From a virus, in the IMG/VR virus record IMGVR_UViG_3300042879_002807, positions 1-29,655 of that record: a DNA stretch of 29,655 nt, one strand, 5' to 3'. A program made the translations under genes and the position numbers. The notes under the pieces were generated by a model that did not search any database, was not told where the DNA came from, and worked only from the letters and a program-made list of their open reading frames with translations. Positions 1 through 8,075 of the stretch are shown one piece after another; the first letter of the stretch is position 1; each line of letters opens with the position of its first letter.

Positions 1-375
1 GGCGTAGATACCGATCAGGAAGTGGAACACAATCAGTTGGAAAGGTCCACCGTTATAGAGCCATTCATCAAGACTTGCTGCTTCCCAGATGGGATAGAAG
101 TGAAGACCAATGGCGTTGCTTGAAGGAACAACAGCACCAGAGATGATGTTGTTTCCGTACATGAGTGAACCAGCAACAGGTTCACGAATACCATCAATGT
201 CCACCGGAGGTGCGGCAATGAAGGCGACGATGAAACATACGGTTGCGGCAAGCAGCGTAGGAATCATCAGAGTTCCGAACCAACCAACATAAAGGCGGTT
301 GTTCGTTGAAGTAACCCACTCGCAGAATTGTTCCCAAGTGGAAGTAGATCGTTGTTGAGCAATTGAAGCAGTCAT
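1..375 (-). CDS. psbA: Photosystem II D1 protein, N-terminal part (runs off window start)
   Basis: This encodes the first 125 residues of D1, the core PSII reaction-centre subunit in the thylakoid membrane. Phages carry it to replace host D1 lost to photodamage during infection. The translation begins [20 protein letters not shown] and continues through the first transmembrane helix, the [17 protein letters not shown] segment and the lumenal [16 protein letters not shown] stretch. It ends at [12 protein letters not shown] exactly at base 1, with no frameshift. The window stops about five residues before position 130, where the Q/E residue separates D1:1-like from D1:2-like forms, so the class cannot be read. 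The gene is noticeably more GC-rich than the downstream radical SAM genes, as expected for a host-derived photosynthesis gene. A long structured leader with its own promoter lies upstream. Confidence 0.98.
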   Translation of the reverse strand, partial: MTASIAQQRSTSTWEQFCEWVTSTNNRLYVGWFGTLMIPTLLAATVCFIVAFIAAPPVDIDGIREPVAGSLMYGNNIISGAVVPSSNAIGLHFYPIWEAASLDEWLYNGGPFQLIVFHFLIGIYA

Positions 376-403
376 TTGTTTTAAAAGGGTAAGTATAAGT
401 CCA

Positions 404-533
404 GGGGGTTCTGGATGTTACAATATTCCCCACAACACCCTCCATTGTGGGTATGAGAGACGTAATTTATACACCCATAGGTCTCGGTTAACGGGTGTCA
501 CTAATGTTAAGAATTATGAGGAATCCTTAACAT
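404..533 (-). promoter_or_regulatory. Structured psbA 5' leader with successive hairpins
   Basis: The gene-free interval between psbA and gmd (376-584) contains several perfect inverted repeats. ATGTTAAG/CTTAACAT occupies 504-511 and 526-533. ACACCC/GGGTGT arms lie near 471-499. CCCACAA/TTGTGGG occupies 429-435 and 445-451. A small TCCAG/CTGGA hairpin lies near 401-415. The array lies in the transcribed leader if the promoter at 543-576 is used, so it may affect message stability or translation. No coding region is seen here. Confidence 0.5.
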
Positions 534-542
534 TTGTTTACC

Positions 543-576
543 TATTTATCATACCATGTGACAGATATCCTGTCAA
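543..576 (-). promoter_or_regulatory. psbA promoter: sigma70-like, with overlapping T4-late-like motif
   Basis: On the minus strand TTGACA (576-571), a 17-bp spacer and TATGAT (553-548) form a near-consensus sigma70 promoter. The -10 element runs into GATAAATA (550-543), which matches the NATAAATA motif known from late promoters of T4-like cyanophages. The psbA ATG is about 165 nt downstream. The overlap suggests early transcription by host RNA polymerase and late transcription by the phage-modified enzyme. This is inferred from motifs only. Confidence 0.75.
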
Positions 577-584
577 GAGGCTCA

Positions 585-1556
585 TTATCCCAGTTCGTCA
601 AACCAATACTTAATCATCTCATCAATCATAGATTCAAAAGTATACTTTGGTTTCCATCCCAAATGATCTCTAATTTCTGATGAATCTCCACATAGATAAT
701 TAATTTCTTCTTTTCTTAAATATTTTTCATTTTGAATAACATAATCTTCGTAGTTTAACCCAAGAGAAGTAAAAGTATATTTACATAAATCTCTCACACT
801 CTTAGTCTCTCCAGTAGAAACAATCCAATCCCTAGGTATATTATGATTTAAAATCAGATGCATTGCTCTAATATAATCGTGAGAGTGGCCCCAATCCCTG
901 TAAGAATCTAAATTACCCAATTCCAACTCTTGTTTAAGACCTAGTTTAATTTCAACAGCAGTCTTAACTACCTTATTAGTTACAAAATTAGTTCCTCGTC
1001 TTGGAGATTCATGATTAAAAAGAATACCATTGCAAGCATGAAGTTTATATCCATCACGATAATGTCTTGTCAAATTAAATCCCATTACTTTTGAACACCC
1101 ATACGGACTTACAGGTCTCATAGGAGTTTCCAACCGTTGAAATTTATCTTCATCAATACTATTTCCAAACATTTCTGAAGAACTGGCCTGATAAAACTTT
1201 GAGTTTGGACATCTTGTTCTTATAGCTTCAAGGATGTTAAGAACTCCTAAGGAATTAGTTTTAATAGTAAAAGAAGGAACATCAAAACTAATCCTTACAT
1301 GACTCATTGCAGCAAGATTATAAACTTCATTTGGTTGAACCTCTTCAATTATTTTATACAAAGAATGTTCATCCAACAAATCTCCATAATGACATGTTAT
1401 ATGTTCATCTATATGTTGAATTCTCTCTGTTTGATTTTCAGCTACGGACAACCTTCTAACGATCCCATGAACTTCATAACCAAGTTCTAAAAGATATTCG
1501 GAAAGATAACTTCCATCTTGACCTGTAATACCCGTAATTAAAGCTACTTTACTCAT
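585..1556 (-). CDS. gmd: GDP-mannose 4,6-dehydratase
   Basis: This extended SDR-family enzyme converts GDP-D-mannose to GDP-4-keto-6-deoxy-D-mannose, the first step toward GDP-L-fucose, GDP-rhamnose, GDP-perosamine and related sugars. The 323-residue product opens with the Rossmann motif ITGITGQDGSYLSEYLLELG. It carries the family signature SSSEMFGN and the catalytic YGCSK (YxxxK), and the NHESPRRG segment is typical of Gmd. Length is near the lower end for the family and nothing appears missing. Its ATG overlaps the stop of the upstream cupin gene by 4 nt (ATGA), so it is the last gene of a three-gene radical SAM-cupin-gmd operon. No GDP-fucose synthase (Fcl/WcaG) is recognised anywhere in the window, so the fate of its product is open. 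Confidence 0.95.
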   Translation of the reverse strand: MSKVALITGITGQDGSYLSEYLLELGYEVHGIVRRLSVAENQTERIQHIDEHITCHYGDLLDEHSLYKIIEEVQPNEVYNLAAMSHVRISFDVPSFTIKTNSLGVLNILEAIRTRCPNSKFYQASSSEMFGNSIDEDKFQRLETPMRPVSPYGCSKVMGFNLTRHYRDGYKLHACNGILFNHESPRRGTNFVTNKVVKTAVEIKLGLKQELELGNLDSYRDWGHSHDYIRAMHLILNHNIPRDWIVSTGETKSVRDLCKYTFTSLGLNYEDYVIQNEKYLRKEEINYLCGDSSEIRDHLGWKPKYTFESMIDEMIKYWFDELG

Positions 1557-1969
1557 AGAAACACCTTATCATTTTCTATTCCCATGTAAGGGCCAGTTTT
1601 GTATTCATACACAACGGTATCATCTTCAAGAATTTCATATGTATGACCACCCTCAAAAGTCATGGAACAATCTCCAGGATTGATAATTTCTGTTTCTAAA
1701 AGTTGTCCATCAATATCATACATATAAACTTTTACAGATCCTCGGATAACAACCCACGATTCTTGTGCAATTATTTTTTCTGTAGGAGAGGGTTTCCAAA
1801 TATGTTGATGCGGCCTAAAAGTCTTACCCTGTTCCATTCTAAGAGTTGCTAGTTGAAGAAATTGTTCATTAGGTGAGACATTTGTTCTGTCTGTTATATC
1901 ATTTAATCGATTAATAATATGAAGAAGTTTTTCAGGTTCTTTTTTGGAATAGATGTGTTTCATTTTCAT
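1553..1969 (-). CDS. Cupin-fold metalloprotein, WbuC-like
   Basis: This 138-residue single-domain cupin has putative metal ligands RPHQH, a glutamate in QESWVV and a histidine in EGGHTYE. It ends with a GPYMGIENDK stretch that resembles, from memory, the C-terminus of WbuC-family cupins found in O-antigen clusters. The reaction is unknown; sugar isomerisation or epimerisation is possible but not shown. The first ATG (1969) overlaps the stop of the upstream radical SAM gene by 4 nt, which favours it over the in-frame ATG at 1963. The context of gmd downstream and radical SAM upstream suggests a role in making or modifying a deoxysugar. Confidence 0.75.
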   Translation of the reverse strand: MKMKHIYSKKEPEKLLHIINRLNDITDRTNVSPNEQFLQLATLRMEQGKTFRPHQHIWKPSPTEKIIAQESWVVIRGSVKVYMYDIDGQLLETEIINPGDCSMTFEGGHTYEILEDDTVVYEYKTGPYMGIENDKVFL

Positions 1970-3171
1970 TTAATGTTGTTTTTCCAATATGATAATATCT
2001 CTTTAAATTCTGGTATTATCTCAAATAGATTTTCTTTTCTGGCTTTGTCCATCTCTAGAGTTTTAACTAGAAATTTATATTGAAATATTTTATCGTTTTC
2101 TATTTCATAATCCAAAGCGTTTAAAATATGTGTGAATTTTTCTGATATGTCAACATCATATTTTAAATTATAATCGTCTATAAAAGAAAGTATTTTTTTC
2201 TTTATTTTTACTTTAATGATTTTAGGTATAATATAAACAGAGTAAATTGAATTTTCCAAACCCCCATCAATCAAACTCAAATCATAATTCATATAATTGA
2301 ATGATGAATGAATCCAATTAATATCAGTAAGATATTCTATAATTTCAGGCAATCTAAAAACGTTAAAACATGATACTACTATATTAGTCGATCTATTAAA
2401 TTTTTGAGTAGAAACAATTTTTAAATTTTTTTCAACAGTATTCCACTTAGTTCCCTTTCTAATATACTCAGCTCTGTCTCCGATTTCATCAATACTAGTT
2501 AAAATTGTAAGTTTTTTGGGATTCCATTTATTCCAATAATCTAAAATATTTTTATTTTTATATGACAGTACCGATAGATTTGTATTATAACAAAGTTCTA
2601 TATTTGTTTTTTTGTTCTCAATTAATTTTTCAAGTAAATAATATTGTTCGTCCATTAATGAAGTTTCTCCACCAGCAAACTCTATTAATTGCAAGTGATC
2701 TATATTTTTTTCCAAAAATTCATCAATATTCAATTCTTTAGAATGTTCTAAAATTTCTCCAGTAAAAGAACTACTCAATCTGGGATTACACATTCTACAT
2801 TTAAAATTACATTTATTACTAACTTTAAAATCGTAACCTTTAAATTTTATAGTTTGTATAGATCCATCATCATTTGTATTATCAATTATTTCAGAAAATG
2901 AATCTTTAAAAAAATTATTATATTTTTCTCTTAGACTAATAGCACCCAATTTTTCACTCTGTTTACATACCTCGCAACTAGGAGGAAGTTCATCTTCAAA
3001 CATTGATAATCTAAATTTTTTTATTATCTCATCATTCCAAATTTCTTCAATAGAACTTTCTTTAATATTTCCCAATTCCAATTCATTGCCACAACAAGGA
3101 GTTACTGTACCTTCAGGAAAAATTTCAAGATACAACCATGGCATGATACACTTTGGAACTTTATTACCCAT
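1966..3171 (-). CDS. Radical SAM protein with N-terminal twitch/SPASM-like cysteine domain
   Basis: This 401-residue protein has an N-terminal cysteine-rich module (C8, C26-C27, C66 and C69) of the twitch/SPASM type, expected to hold an auxiliary Fe-S cluster. The radical SAM core follows with CxxxCxxC at C121, C125 and C128 (SNKCNFKCRMC). Placing the auxiliary domain before the core reverses the usual SPASM order and matches 'twitch domain-containing radical SAM' proteins annotated in phage and surface-sugar loci. The substrate is unknown; the cupin and Gmd downstream point to sugar chemistry by association only. The gene is very AT-rich compared with psbA, suggesting separate acquisition. 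It is divergent from the plus-strand radical SAM gene, whose start is 43 nt away. Confidence 0.85.
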   Translation of the reverse strand: MGNKVPKCIMPWLYLEIFPEGTVTPCCGNELELGNIKESSIEEIWNDEIIKKFRLSMFEDELPPSCEVCKQSEKLGAISLREKYNNFFKDSFSEIIDNTNDDGSIQTIKFKGYDFKVSNKCNFKCRMCNPRLSSSFTGEILEHSKELNIDEFLEKNIDHLQLIEFAGGETSLMDEQYYLLEKLIENKKTNIELCYNTNLSVLSYKNKNILDYWNKWNPKKLTILTSIDEIGDRAEYIRKGTKWNTVEKNLKIVSTQKFNRSTNIVVSCFNVFRLPEIIEYLTDINWIHSSFNYMNYDLSLIDGGLENSIYSVYIIPKIIKVKIKKKILSFIDDYNLKYDVDISEKFTHILNALDYEIENDKIFQYKFLVKTLEMDKARKENLFEIIPEFKEILSYWKNNIK

Positions 3172-3214
3172 ACATTAAGTGTCAATATATAAAGTATATC
3201 TATAAGATTATAAA

Positions 3215-4051
3215 ATGTCAATAAAAACTACTGAGAGAATAAAAGTTCTTGACATTCATATAACTCATAATTGCAATTTGACTTGTGAAAGTTGTTCAGA
3301 TTTTACCAACAGTGGTTTAAATTGGATGATAAGTAAAGAAGAATTTGAAGTTTGGATAAAGAACTGGAATAAGAGAGTTAATCCTTCTATGTTTAATATA
3401 CTGGGGGGAGAACCAACATTACATAAAAATCTAGAAGAATTTTTATATTTAGCTAGAGAGTTATGGGGACCTAACCAAAATATATCACTAATAACAAACG
3501 GTTTTTTTGTACACCTTCATCCAAATTTAAACAAAGTATTAAAAGAAACAAATATAGATCTCTGCGTTTCAATACATACGAAAGACAAGGAATACGTAAA
3601 TAAATTGAAAAAAAATATTTTATTGATGAAAGAGTGGAAAAGAGAAGGTGTATCTGTTTATTTTGCCGACCATTTTTCAAACTGGAGAAAAATATATAAA
3701 GGTTATGGCGAGTCTATATTGCCCTATGAAGATAATGATCCCCAATCTAGTTGGGAAAATTGTTTTGCAGATGAACTAAAATGTTTCCAATTATATGAAG
3801 GTAAACTTTGGAAATGTGCTCCTATAACATACTTAAAAGATATAAGTAAAAAATATAAAATTTCCGATAAATGGGATCCATATTTAAAATATGTTCCCAT
3901 GTCACCAGACTGTTCAGATGAAGAATTAGAAAAATTTTGGAATAGTGAGTGTATGGATATATGTTCTATGTGTCCTGCTAATAAAATTGAAATAAAAGTA
4001 ACAAAAAATCCCTTAATGAGTGTGTCGCAATCCGAAAAATATTATCAATAA
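3215..4051 (+). CDS. Radical SAM protein with C-terminal cysteine cluster
   Basis: This is the only plus-strand gene in the window. The 278-residue protein has a radical SAM CxxxCxxC at C20, C24 and C27 (HNCNLTCESC) and the SAM-contacting GGEP at residues 64-67 (NILGGEPTLH). Further cysteines lie in the C-terminal third, including NCFADELKC, WKCAP and ECMDICSMC. They could ligate an auxiliary cluster. No Shine-Dalgarno sequence is obvious before the ATG. The gene is strongly AT-rich and faces the 2OG-oxygenase fusion gene with only 10 bp between the two stops. It may act with the divergent radical SAM protein on the same substrate, but that is inference from position only. Confidence 0.85.
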   Translation: MSIKTTERIKVLDIHITHNCNLTCESCSDFTNSGLNWMISKEEFEVWIKNWNKRVNPSMFNILGGEPTLHKNLEEFLYLARELWGPNQNISLITNGFFVHLHPNLNKVLKETNIDLCVSIHTKDKEYVNKLKKNILLMKEWKREGVSVYFADHFSNWRKIYKGYGESILPYEDNDPQSSWENCFADELKCFQLYEGKLWKCAPITYLKDISKKYKISDKWDPYLKYVPMSPDCSDEELEKFWNSECMDICSMCPANKIEIKVTKNPLMSVSQSEKYYQ

Positions 4052-4061
4052 TAATTGTAGG

Positions 4062-5162
4062 TTATGCAGGAGAAAATTCTAGATAACTTTGAATCAAGTT
4101 AAAATCACTTCGATTCCTAAGAACAATGTATTCATTTGCAAAGTGAAGTTCAACTCCAGATTCTAAAGCTAAATTGAGAATATTATCTCTCCATTCTTTT
4201 TTATCAGGAAGTGAAAAGATACTCAACATTACAATACCATCTGGTTTTTGTCTAATGAAATGCTGAAGAGATGGACACCAATCCAAATACTCATTTTCAA
4301 ATTGAGAATCGGAGTAACTAATTTTATTTTTTTCACAATAGACATCAATGACATCTCTTTGCATTGGCAGAGGAATGTTTTTAGTATACTTACTACTCCA
4401 ACAATCATAAGTAATGAAATGTCTTCCTGTATAATCTTCAAAGATATCTGAGCGATAATCTCCAGGAAATCTTAGATAACCACCAGGCAATCTCCTGTGA
4501 TAAGGTTCTCCTTCCACAAGGATTCTGATATCCATACTTACTCTAGTAATGTCAGTATCATTGTTTACATTCCCATGAATATGTTCTTGGAAAAATAGAT
4601 GGCATTGACCATAATCAAGGGTAATTGGGAAAGAATGTTTGATTGATTCTTCTTCAAACTTTTCAAGAGACCATTTGTTGTTGATGCATTGTTTAGTAAT
4701 TTTCCTAGAAATTTTTAAAGGAAGCATTTGCATACTATTGGTCTCATAACATTTTGTAAAAGGCATCCATATAGTTCGCAGACCTTTACCATTTCCAACC
4801 CAAATACCTTGATGAAAAAACAATCTACGTGAGTTTTTAGCCTGATTTGGTTCTACAATTCTCAAAGTAGGATATCTCTGAATCAAATACCTCTTATTAC
4901 AAATTCTTTGAGGGATATATTCGGACATAAAATTATCAACCATTTCCATAAAATCTTTTCTGGTTGATGCTCTATGAAAATGTTTTCTAATTTTTGTTAA
5001 CTCTTCTGGTGTAACTTGGAGATGTAAGGTTTCTAATTCCGTTACTTCTGGTTTCACTTCTTGAATTACTGAAATGGCCCATTCTCTAAATTTAAATCTA
5101 CTATTATCATAATTTAGAGTTTTGTTATCCCATTCCAATTGGGTGTTCTTTAACATAGACAT
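4062..5162 (-). CDS. Two-domain protein: StrG-like 2OG-Fe(II) oxygenase plus LIC12192-family domain
   Basis: This 366-residue protein appears to join two families usually seen as separate adjacent genes in 'sporadic carbohydrate clusters' (names recalled from memory). Residues about 80-235 resemble a StrG-like oxygenase: HIHGNVNND at 194-202, RVSMDIRI at 207-214, then the GGYLRFPG segment. Residues about 245-362 resemble the LIC12192 family: ITYDCWSSKYTKNIPLPMQR, PDGIVMLSIFSLPD and SGVELHFANEYIVL. Both families occur with surface-polysaccharide genes, and neither has an established reaction as far as I know. Two in-frame ATGs (5162 and 5156) are possible starts and neither has a clear ribosome site. 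The carbamoyltransferase gene upstream ends 4 nt before it. Confidence 0.7.
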   Translation of the reverse strand: MSMLKNTQLEWDNKTLNYDNSRFKFREWAISVIQEVKPEVTELETLHLQVTPEELTKIRKHFHRASTRKDFMEMVDNFMSEYIPQRICNKRYLIQRYPTLRIVEPNQAKNSRRLFFHQGIWVGNGKGLRTIWMPFTKCYETNSMQMLPLKISRKITKQCINNKWSLEKFEEESIKHSFPITLDYGQCHLFFQEHIHGNVNNDTDITRVSMDIRILVEGEPYHRRLPGGYLRFPGDYRSDIFEDYTGRHFITYDCWSSKYTKNIPLPMQRDVIDVYCEKNKISYSDSQFENEYLDWCPSLQHFIRQKPDGIVMLSIFSLPDKKEWRDNILNLALESGVELHFANEYIVLRNRSDFNLIQSYLEFSPA

Positions 5163-5166
5163 AATA

Positions 5167-6585
5167 TTAATTAAAAACCTTTACTTTATAACATTTTTCC
5201 CATTCTATCATATCTTTATGACTATTGACAATAGGATATCCTTTAATATTTAAACTAGTGTTCAAAAGGATTGGACAACCAGTTTTACTATACCACTGAG
5301 ATAAAAGATCATGAAAAATTGGATTGTCACGTTTATTTAATATCTGAACTCTACTTGTAAAATCTATATGCTGTATTGATGTCAATTCTTTTGACTTACA
5401 TTTAACAGCAAATTGCATATAATTATTTCCACCTTCAAAATAATCCTTAGCATATTCTTCCAAAACAACAGGAGCAAATGGCCTAAACTTTTGTCGTTTT
5501 TTAATGACATTAACCAAATCTTTTATAGATGAATCTCTGGGATCTGCAATTAAACTTCTATTCCCTAAAGCTCTAGGACCAAACTCAGCTCTACCTCTAG
5601 CAATACCACAAATTTTAACATTCAAAAGATAATCAACAATTTCTTTATTAGTAGAAGAATATCCCATATCAAATCCCAGATAAGGACCATCCCACTCAAT
5701 ATGATTTCGTTTATGTGCAAGAACAGCTCCAATTGCAGATCCACTATCTCCTGGAGCAGGCATAATCCATACATTATCATAATAATTAAAACTAATAGGA
5801 TTTGCAGAGCAATTCAATGCACACCCCCCCATCAAAACTAGATTATTTGATTTAACTAAAGATTTGGACAACTGCAAAATCTCATTAAAAATTAACTTAT
5901 AAATTCTTTGAGTAGCTGCTGCAATGTCAAAATAATCTTGTTCCGTTTTTAAATCGGGTCTCCAATTTATACATCCTCGGTGAAGGTTGGTTTTAAATTT
6001 AAAATCTTCTCCAATAAAATCCTCAAATATATTATCAAATAATCTACCAGAATCGCCATAAGCAGACATGCCCATGAGGATGTATTCTTCTTCATTTGGT
6101 TTCAATCCACACCTTTGGGTCATTGCAGAGTACCAAAGTCCGACGCTGTGTGGATATCTACGTTGAAATTTAAGTTTTAGTCTATTACCTTTCGCTTCCC
6201 AAATTGTAAGTGTTTGGAATTCTCCTATAGCATCAATAACCACCACGCAACACTCGTCAAACTGACTAGTGAAATAACCAGCACAAGCATGAGTATAATG
6301 GTGATCATAATACTTGATTGGAACATCAACATACTTCTTGACGTTTTGGATCCATCCTTGACCTGCAAGAAGTTGTCTAAGTGTTTTCTTATACGGGTTC
6401 TCATACCAACAGACCAGTTCTGGTTTTCCAAACTTTAGTGCATAGTTAATAATATCATCATTCAAATATGCATCATTTTTTATACCACTAAATCTCTCAC
6501 TTTCACTTGCGAAAATGAGAGTATCATTCATAAAAACAGAAAGTGCAGCATTGTGACTTTCAGAAGATATTCCCCAAGTAATCAT
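5167..6585 (-). CDS. Carbamoyltransferase (NodU/CmcH/TobZ family)
   Basis: The family transfers a carbamoyl group from carbamoyl phosphate to hydroxyls of sugars or antibiotics through a carbamoyl-adenylate. The 472-residue sequence carries the family landmarks in order: SSESHNAALSVF at the N-terminus, metal-binding DHHYTHACAGYF, GMSAYGD, GGCALNCSANPI, GPRALGNRSLIADPRD, KFRPFAPVVLEE and LNTSLNIKGYPIV. It is shorter than the roughly 570-residue TobZ type but keeps both the Kae1-like N-terminal domain and the carbamoyltransferase C-terminal domain. It lies 2 nt from the SGNH gene upstream and 4 nt from the oxygenase fusion downstream, so the three are probably co-transcribed. The likely role is carbamoylation of a glycan. 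Confidence 0.93.
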   Translation of the reverse strand: MITWGISSESHNAALSVFMNDTLIFASESERFSGIKNDAYLNDDIINYALKFGKPELVCWYENPYKKTLRQLLAGQGWIQNVKKYVDVPIKYYDHHYTHACAGYFTSQFDECCVVVIDAIGEFQTLTIWEAKGNRLKLKFQRRYPHSVGLWYSAMTQRCGLKPNEEEYILMGMSAYGDSGRLFDNIFEDFIGEDFKFKTNLHRGCINWRPDLKTEQDYFDIAAATQRIYKLIFNEILQLSKSLVKSNNLVLMGGCALNCSANPISFNYYDNVWIMPAPGDSGSAIGAVLAHKRNHIEWDGPYLGFDMGYSSTNKEIVDYLLNVKICGIARGRAEFGPRALGNRSLIADPRDSSIKDLVNVIKKRQKFRPFAPVVLEEYAKDYFEGGNNYMQFAVKCKSKELTSIQHIDFTSRVQILNKRDNPIFHDLLSQWYSKTGCPILLNTSLNIKGYPIVNSHKDMIEWEKCYKVKVFN

Positions 6586-6587
6586 TT

Positions 6588-7511
6588 TTAATTAATACGA
6601 GATTTTAAAACTTCTGATAGTGATTTTGATAAACTACTATGAAAATGTCTACTTGGGTGGGAAAAATCTCTCGCAAATTCTGATTGAGATGTACCTCTAT
6701 GATTATACTCAACACTTGGTGGCCAAGATATTGGATTAAAATAAAATCTGTTTTTATTTGGATTCATTTCTTCTATGAATTTATAAGAAAAATAATCAAC
6801 AGAATATTCAATATATGCCGTTTTTGATCTGAACATTTTCCAAATATTGTTCATAGTATTGGAAGTTGTTATACTACGTATAATACTATTAGATCTATTA
6901 GCCTTCATTTGAGATTTATTATCGGTCCAGGATCCACGATGGTGAATGTAATCCCAGTGATAAATCGGATACCTTTGCATTGCAGTTAAGGCAAAAATAA
7001 CTGCTTTGGGTTTAGGATATTGGGTCAGTAAGATATTTGAATTATAGGTATGAAATTCATTTGAACTTCCACCAACGCCCATATTAATTACAGGCAAATT
7101 CATTTCCTTTTCCAAAAAATAACTTAATGTATGAAAATCATCTACTCCAACACCTTGAACATAAGAACAACCAAAAATTACTATAGAATTAGCCCAATCT
7201 ATTTCATTAAAATTTTTAGTTCTATATCCAAAAGAGTTTAAAGTATAATTTACTGTATTATTTTTATAATACCAGTCATCTTTAGATAATTTTGAATTAA
7301 ATCTAAAAGTTTTTTCATCATCTTGTCCACAATAATTCCAAGTAGTATATGAATTATCTTCTTTTAAAGTTTCTATTGATTCGTATTTTTCTCTAATTAA
7401 GTGGTCAATATTATTAAAATTATTTGTACCATCAGTACCCTGTGCAAAGGATCCATCTGGAAAAGGCATAAAAGTATTATTTTTTATACCTTCCAAAATT
7501 ATAGAGCGCAT
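6588..7511 (-). CDS. SGNH/GDSL-type hydrolase-like protein
   Basis: The 307-residue protein has SGNH-type landmarks. IVIFGCSYVQGVGV could supply the block I nucleophile serine. NMGVGGSSNEFH fits block II glycine, and DFSHPSRHFH near the C-terminus fits a block V DxxH. Many sugar O-acetyl esterases or acetyltransferases use this fold, so deacylation or acylation of the glycan made next door is plausible but unproven. The first about 100 residues resemble nothing I recognise. The gene is AT-rich. An AT-rich inverted repeat (ATATTATAT/ATATAATAT separated by 3 bases) lies just upstream at about 7513-7533. It may contain a promoter, since the minus strand reads TATAATATAAATG into the start codon. 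Confidence 0.6.
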   Translation of the reverse strand: MRSIILEGIKNNTFMPFPDGSFAQGTDGTNNFNNIDHLIREKYESIETLKEDNSYTTWNYCGQDDEKTFRFNSKLSKDDWYYKNNTVNYTLNSFGYRTKNFNEIDWANSIVIFGCSYVQGVGVDDFHTLSYFLEKEMNLPVINMGVGGSSNEFHTYNSNILLTQYPKPKAVIFALTAMQRYPIYHWDYIHHRGSWTDNKSQMKANRSNSIIRSITTSNTMNNIWKMFRSKTAYIEYSVDYFSYKFIEEMNPNKNRFYFNPISWPPSVEYNHRGTSQSEFARDFSHPSRHFHSSLSKSLSEVLKSRIN

Positions 7512-7537
7512 TTATATTATATCGTATATAATATAAT

Positions 7538-8071
7538 TTATGCAGAAATTAAAAGGTTAGATTTAACATAAGAAAGAACTTTTTCTGGGGTAGAGTACTC
7601 ATAGGGATCGATATCCACATTGTCTCGTTTACCATCTTCCATAAAGAGTTGTTCAATCACACCATCATTAATGACTGCAGCATAACGCCAAGAACGTTGA
7701 GCAAATCCAAGATTACGTTTTTGGACAAGCATATCCATACCTTGAGTAAACTCACCATTACCATCAGGAATCATCTTGACATTGGTAATCATTTGATCTT
7801 TTGCCCATGCATTCATCACAAATGCATCATTTACAGAAAGACAATAAACTTCTTCAATACCAGCTTCCGTAAATTGTGAATACTTTTCTTCAAAACCAGG
7901 AAGTTGATAGGCACTACAAGTAGGAGTGAAAGCACCAGGAAGTGCAAATAGAACTACTTTTTTACCACCAAAAAGTTCTTCAGTGGAACGAACTACAAAT
8001 TCACCATTCTCACGGAACATAAAGTCCACAGAGGGAATATTTACAGTTTCTTCAGGAGCAAGTTGAGGCAT
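7538..8071 (-). CDS. Peroxiredoxin, Prx5-like
   Basis: This thiol peroxidase reduces H2O2 and alkyl hydroperoxides and is a plausible defence against photosynthetic oxidative stress during infection. The 177-residue protein carries the active-site segment LPGAFTPTCSAYQLPGFEE with the peroxidatic cysteine in PTC. A possible resolving cysteine is in EVYCLSVND, which also holds the conserved family stretch. The WRYAAVINDG segment near the C-terminus is typical of the Prx5 branch. It is the last gene of a run that starts at the promoter at 8799-8827, following two hli genes and two small genes. The gap to the 95-residue gene upstream is only 4 nt. Confidence 0.93.
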   Translation of the reverse strand: MPQLAPEETVNIPSVDFMFRENGEFVVRSTEELFGGKKVVLFALPGAFTPTCSAYQLPGFEEKYSQFTEAGIEEVYCLSVNDAFVMNAWAKDQMITNVKMIPDGNGEFTQGMDMLVQKRNLGFAQRSWRYAAVINDGVIEQLFMEDGKRDNVDIDPYEYSTPEKVLSYVKSNLLISA

Positions 8072-8075
8072 AATT

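Noticed and set aside
194-445. An 83-codon minus-strand frame overlapping the psbA start
   Set aside because: It is out of frame with psbA, covers the hairpin leader, and resembles no protein; D1 is unambiguous in the other frame.
504-533. CTTAACAT in the psbA leader as a Pho box
   Set aside because: It lacks a second repeat at 11-bp spacing and forms the arm of a hairpin, unlike the two matched boxes before pstS and porin.
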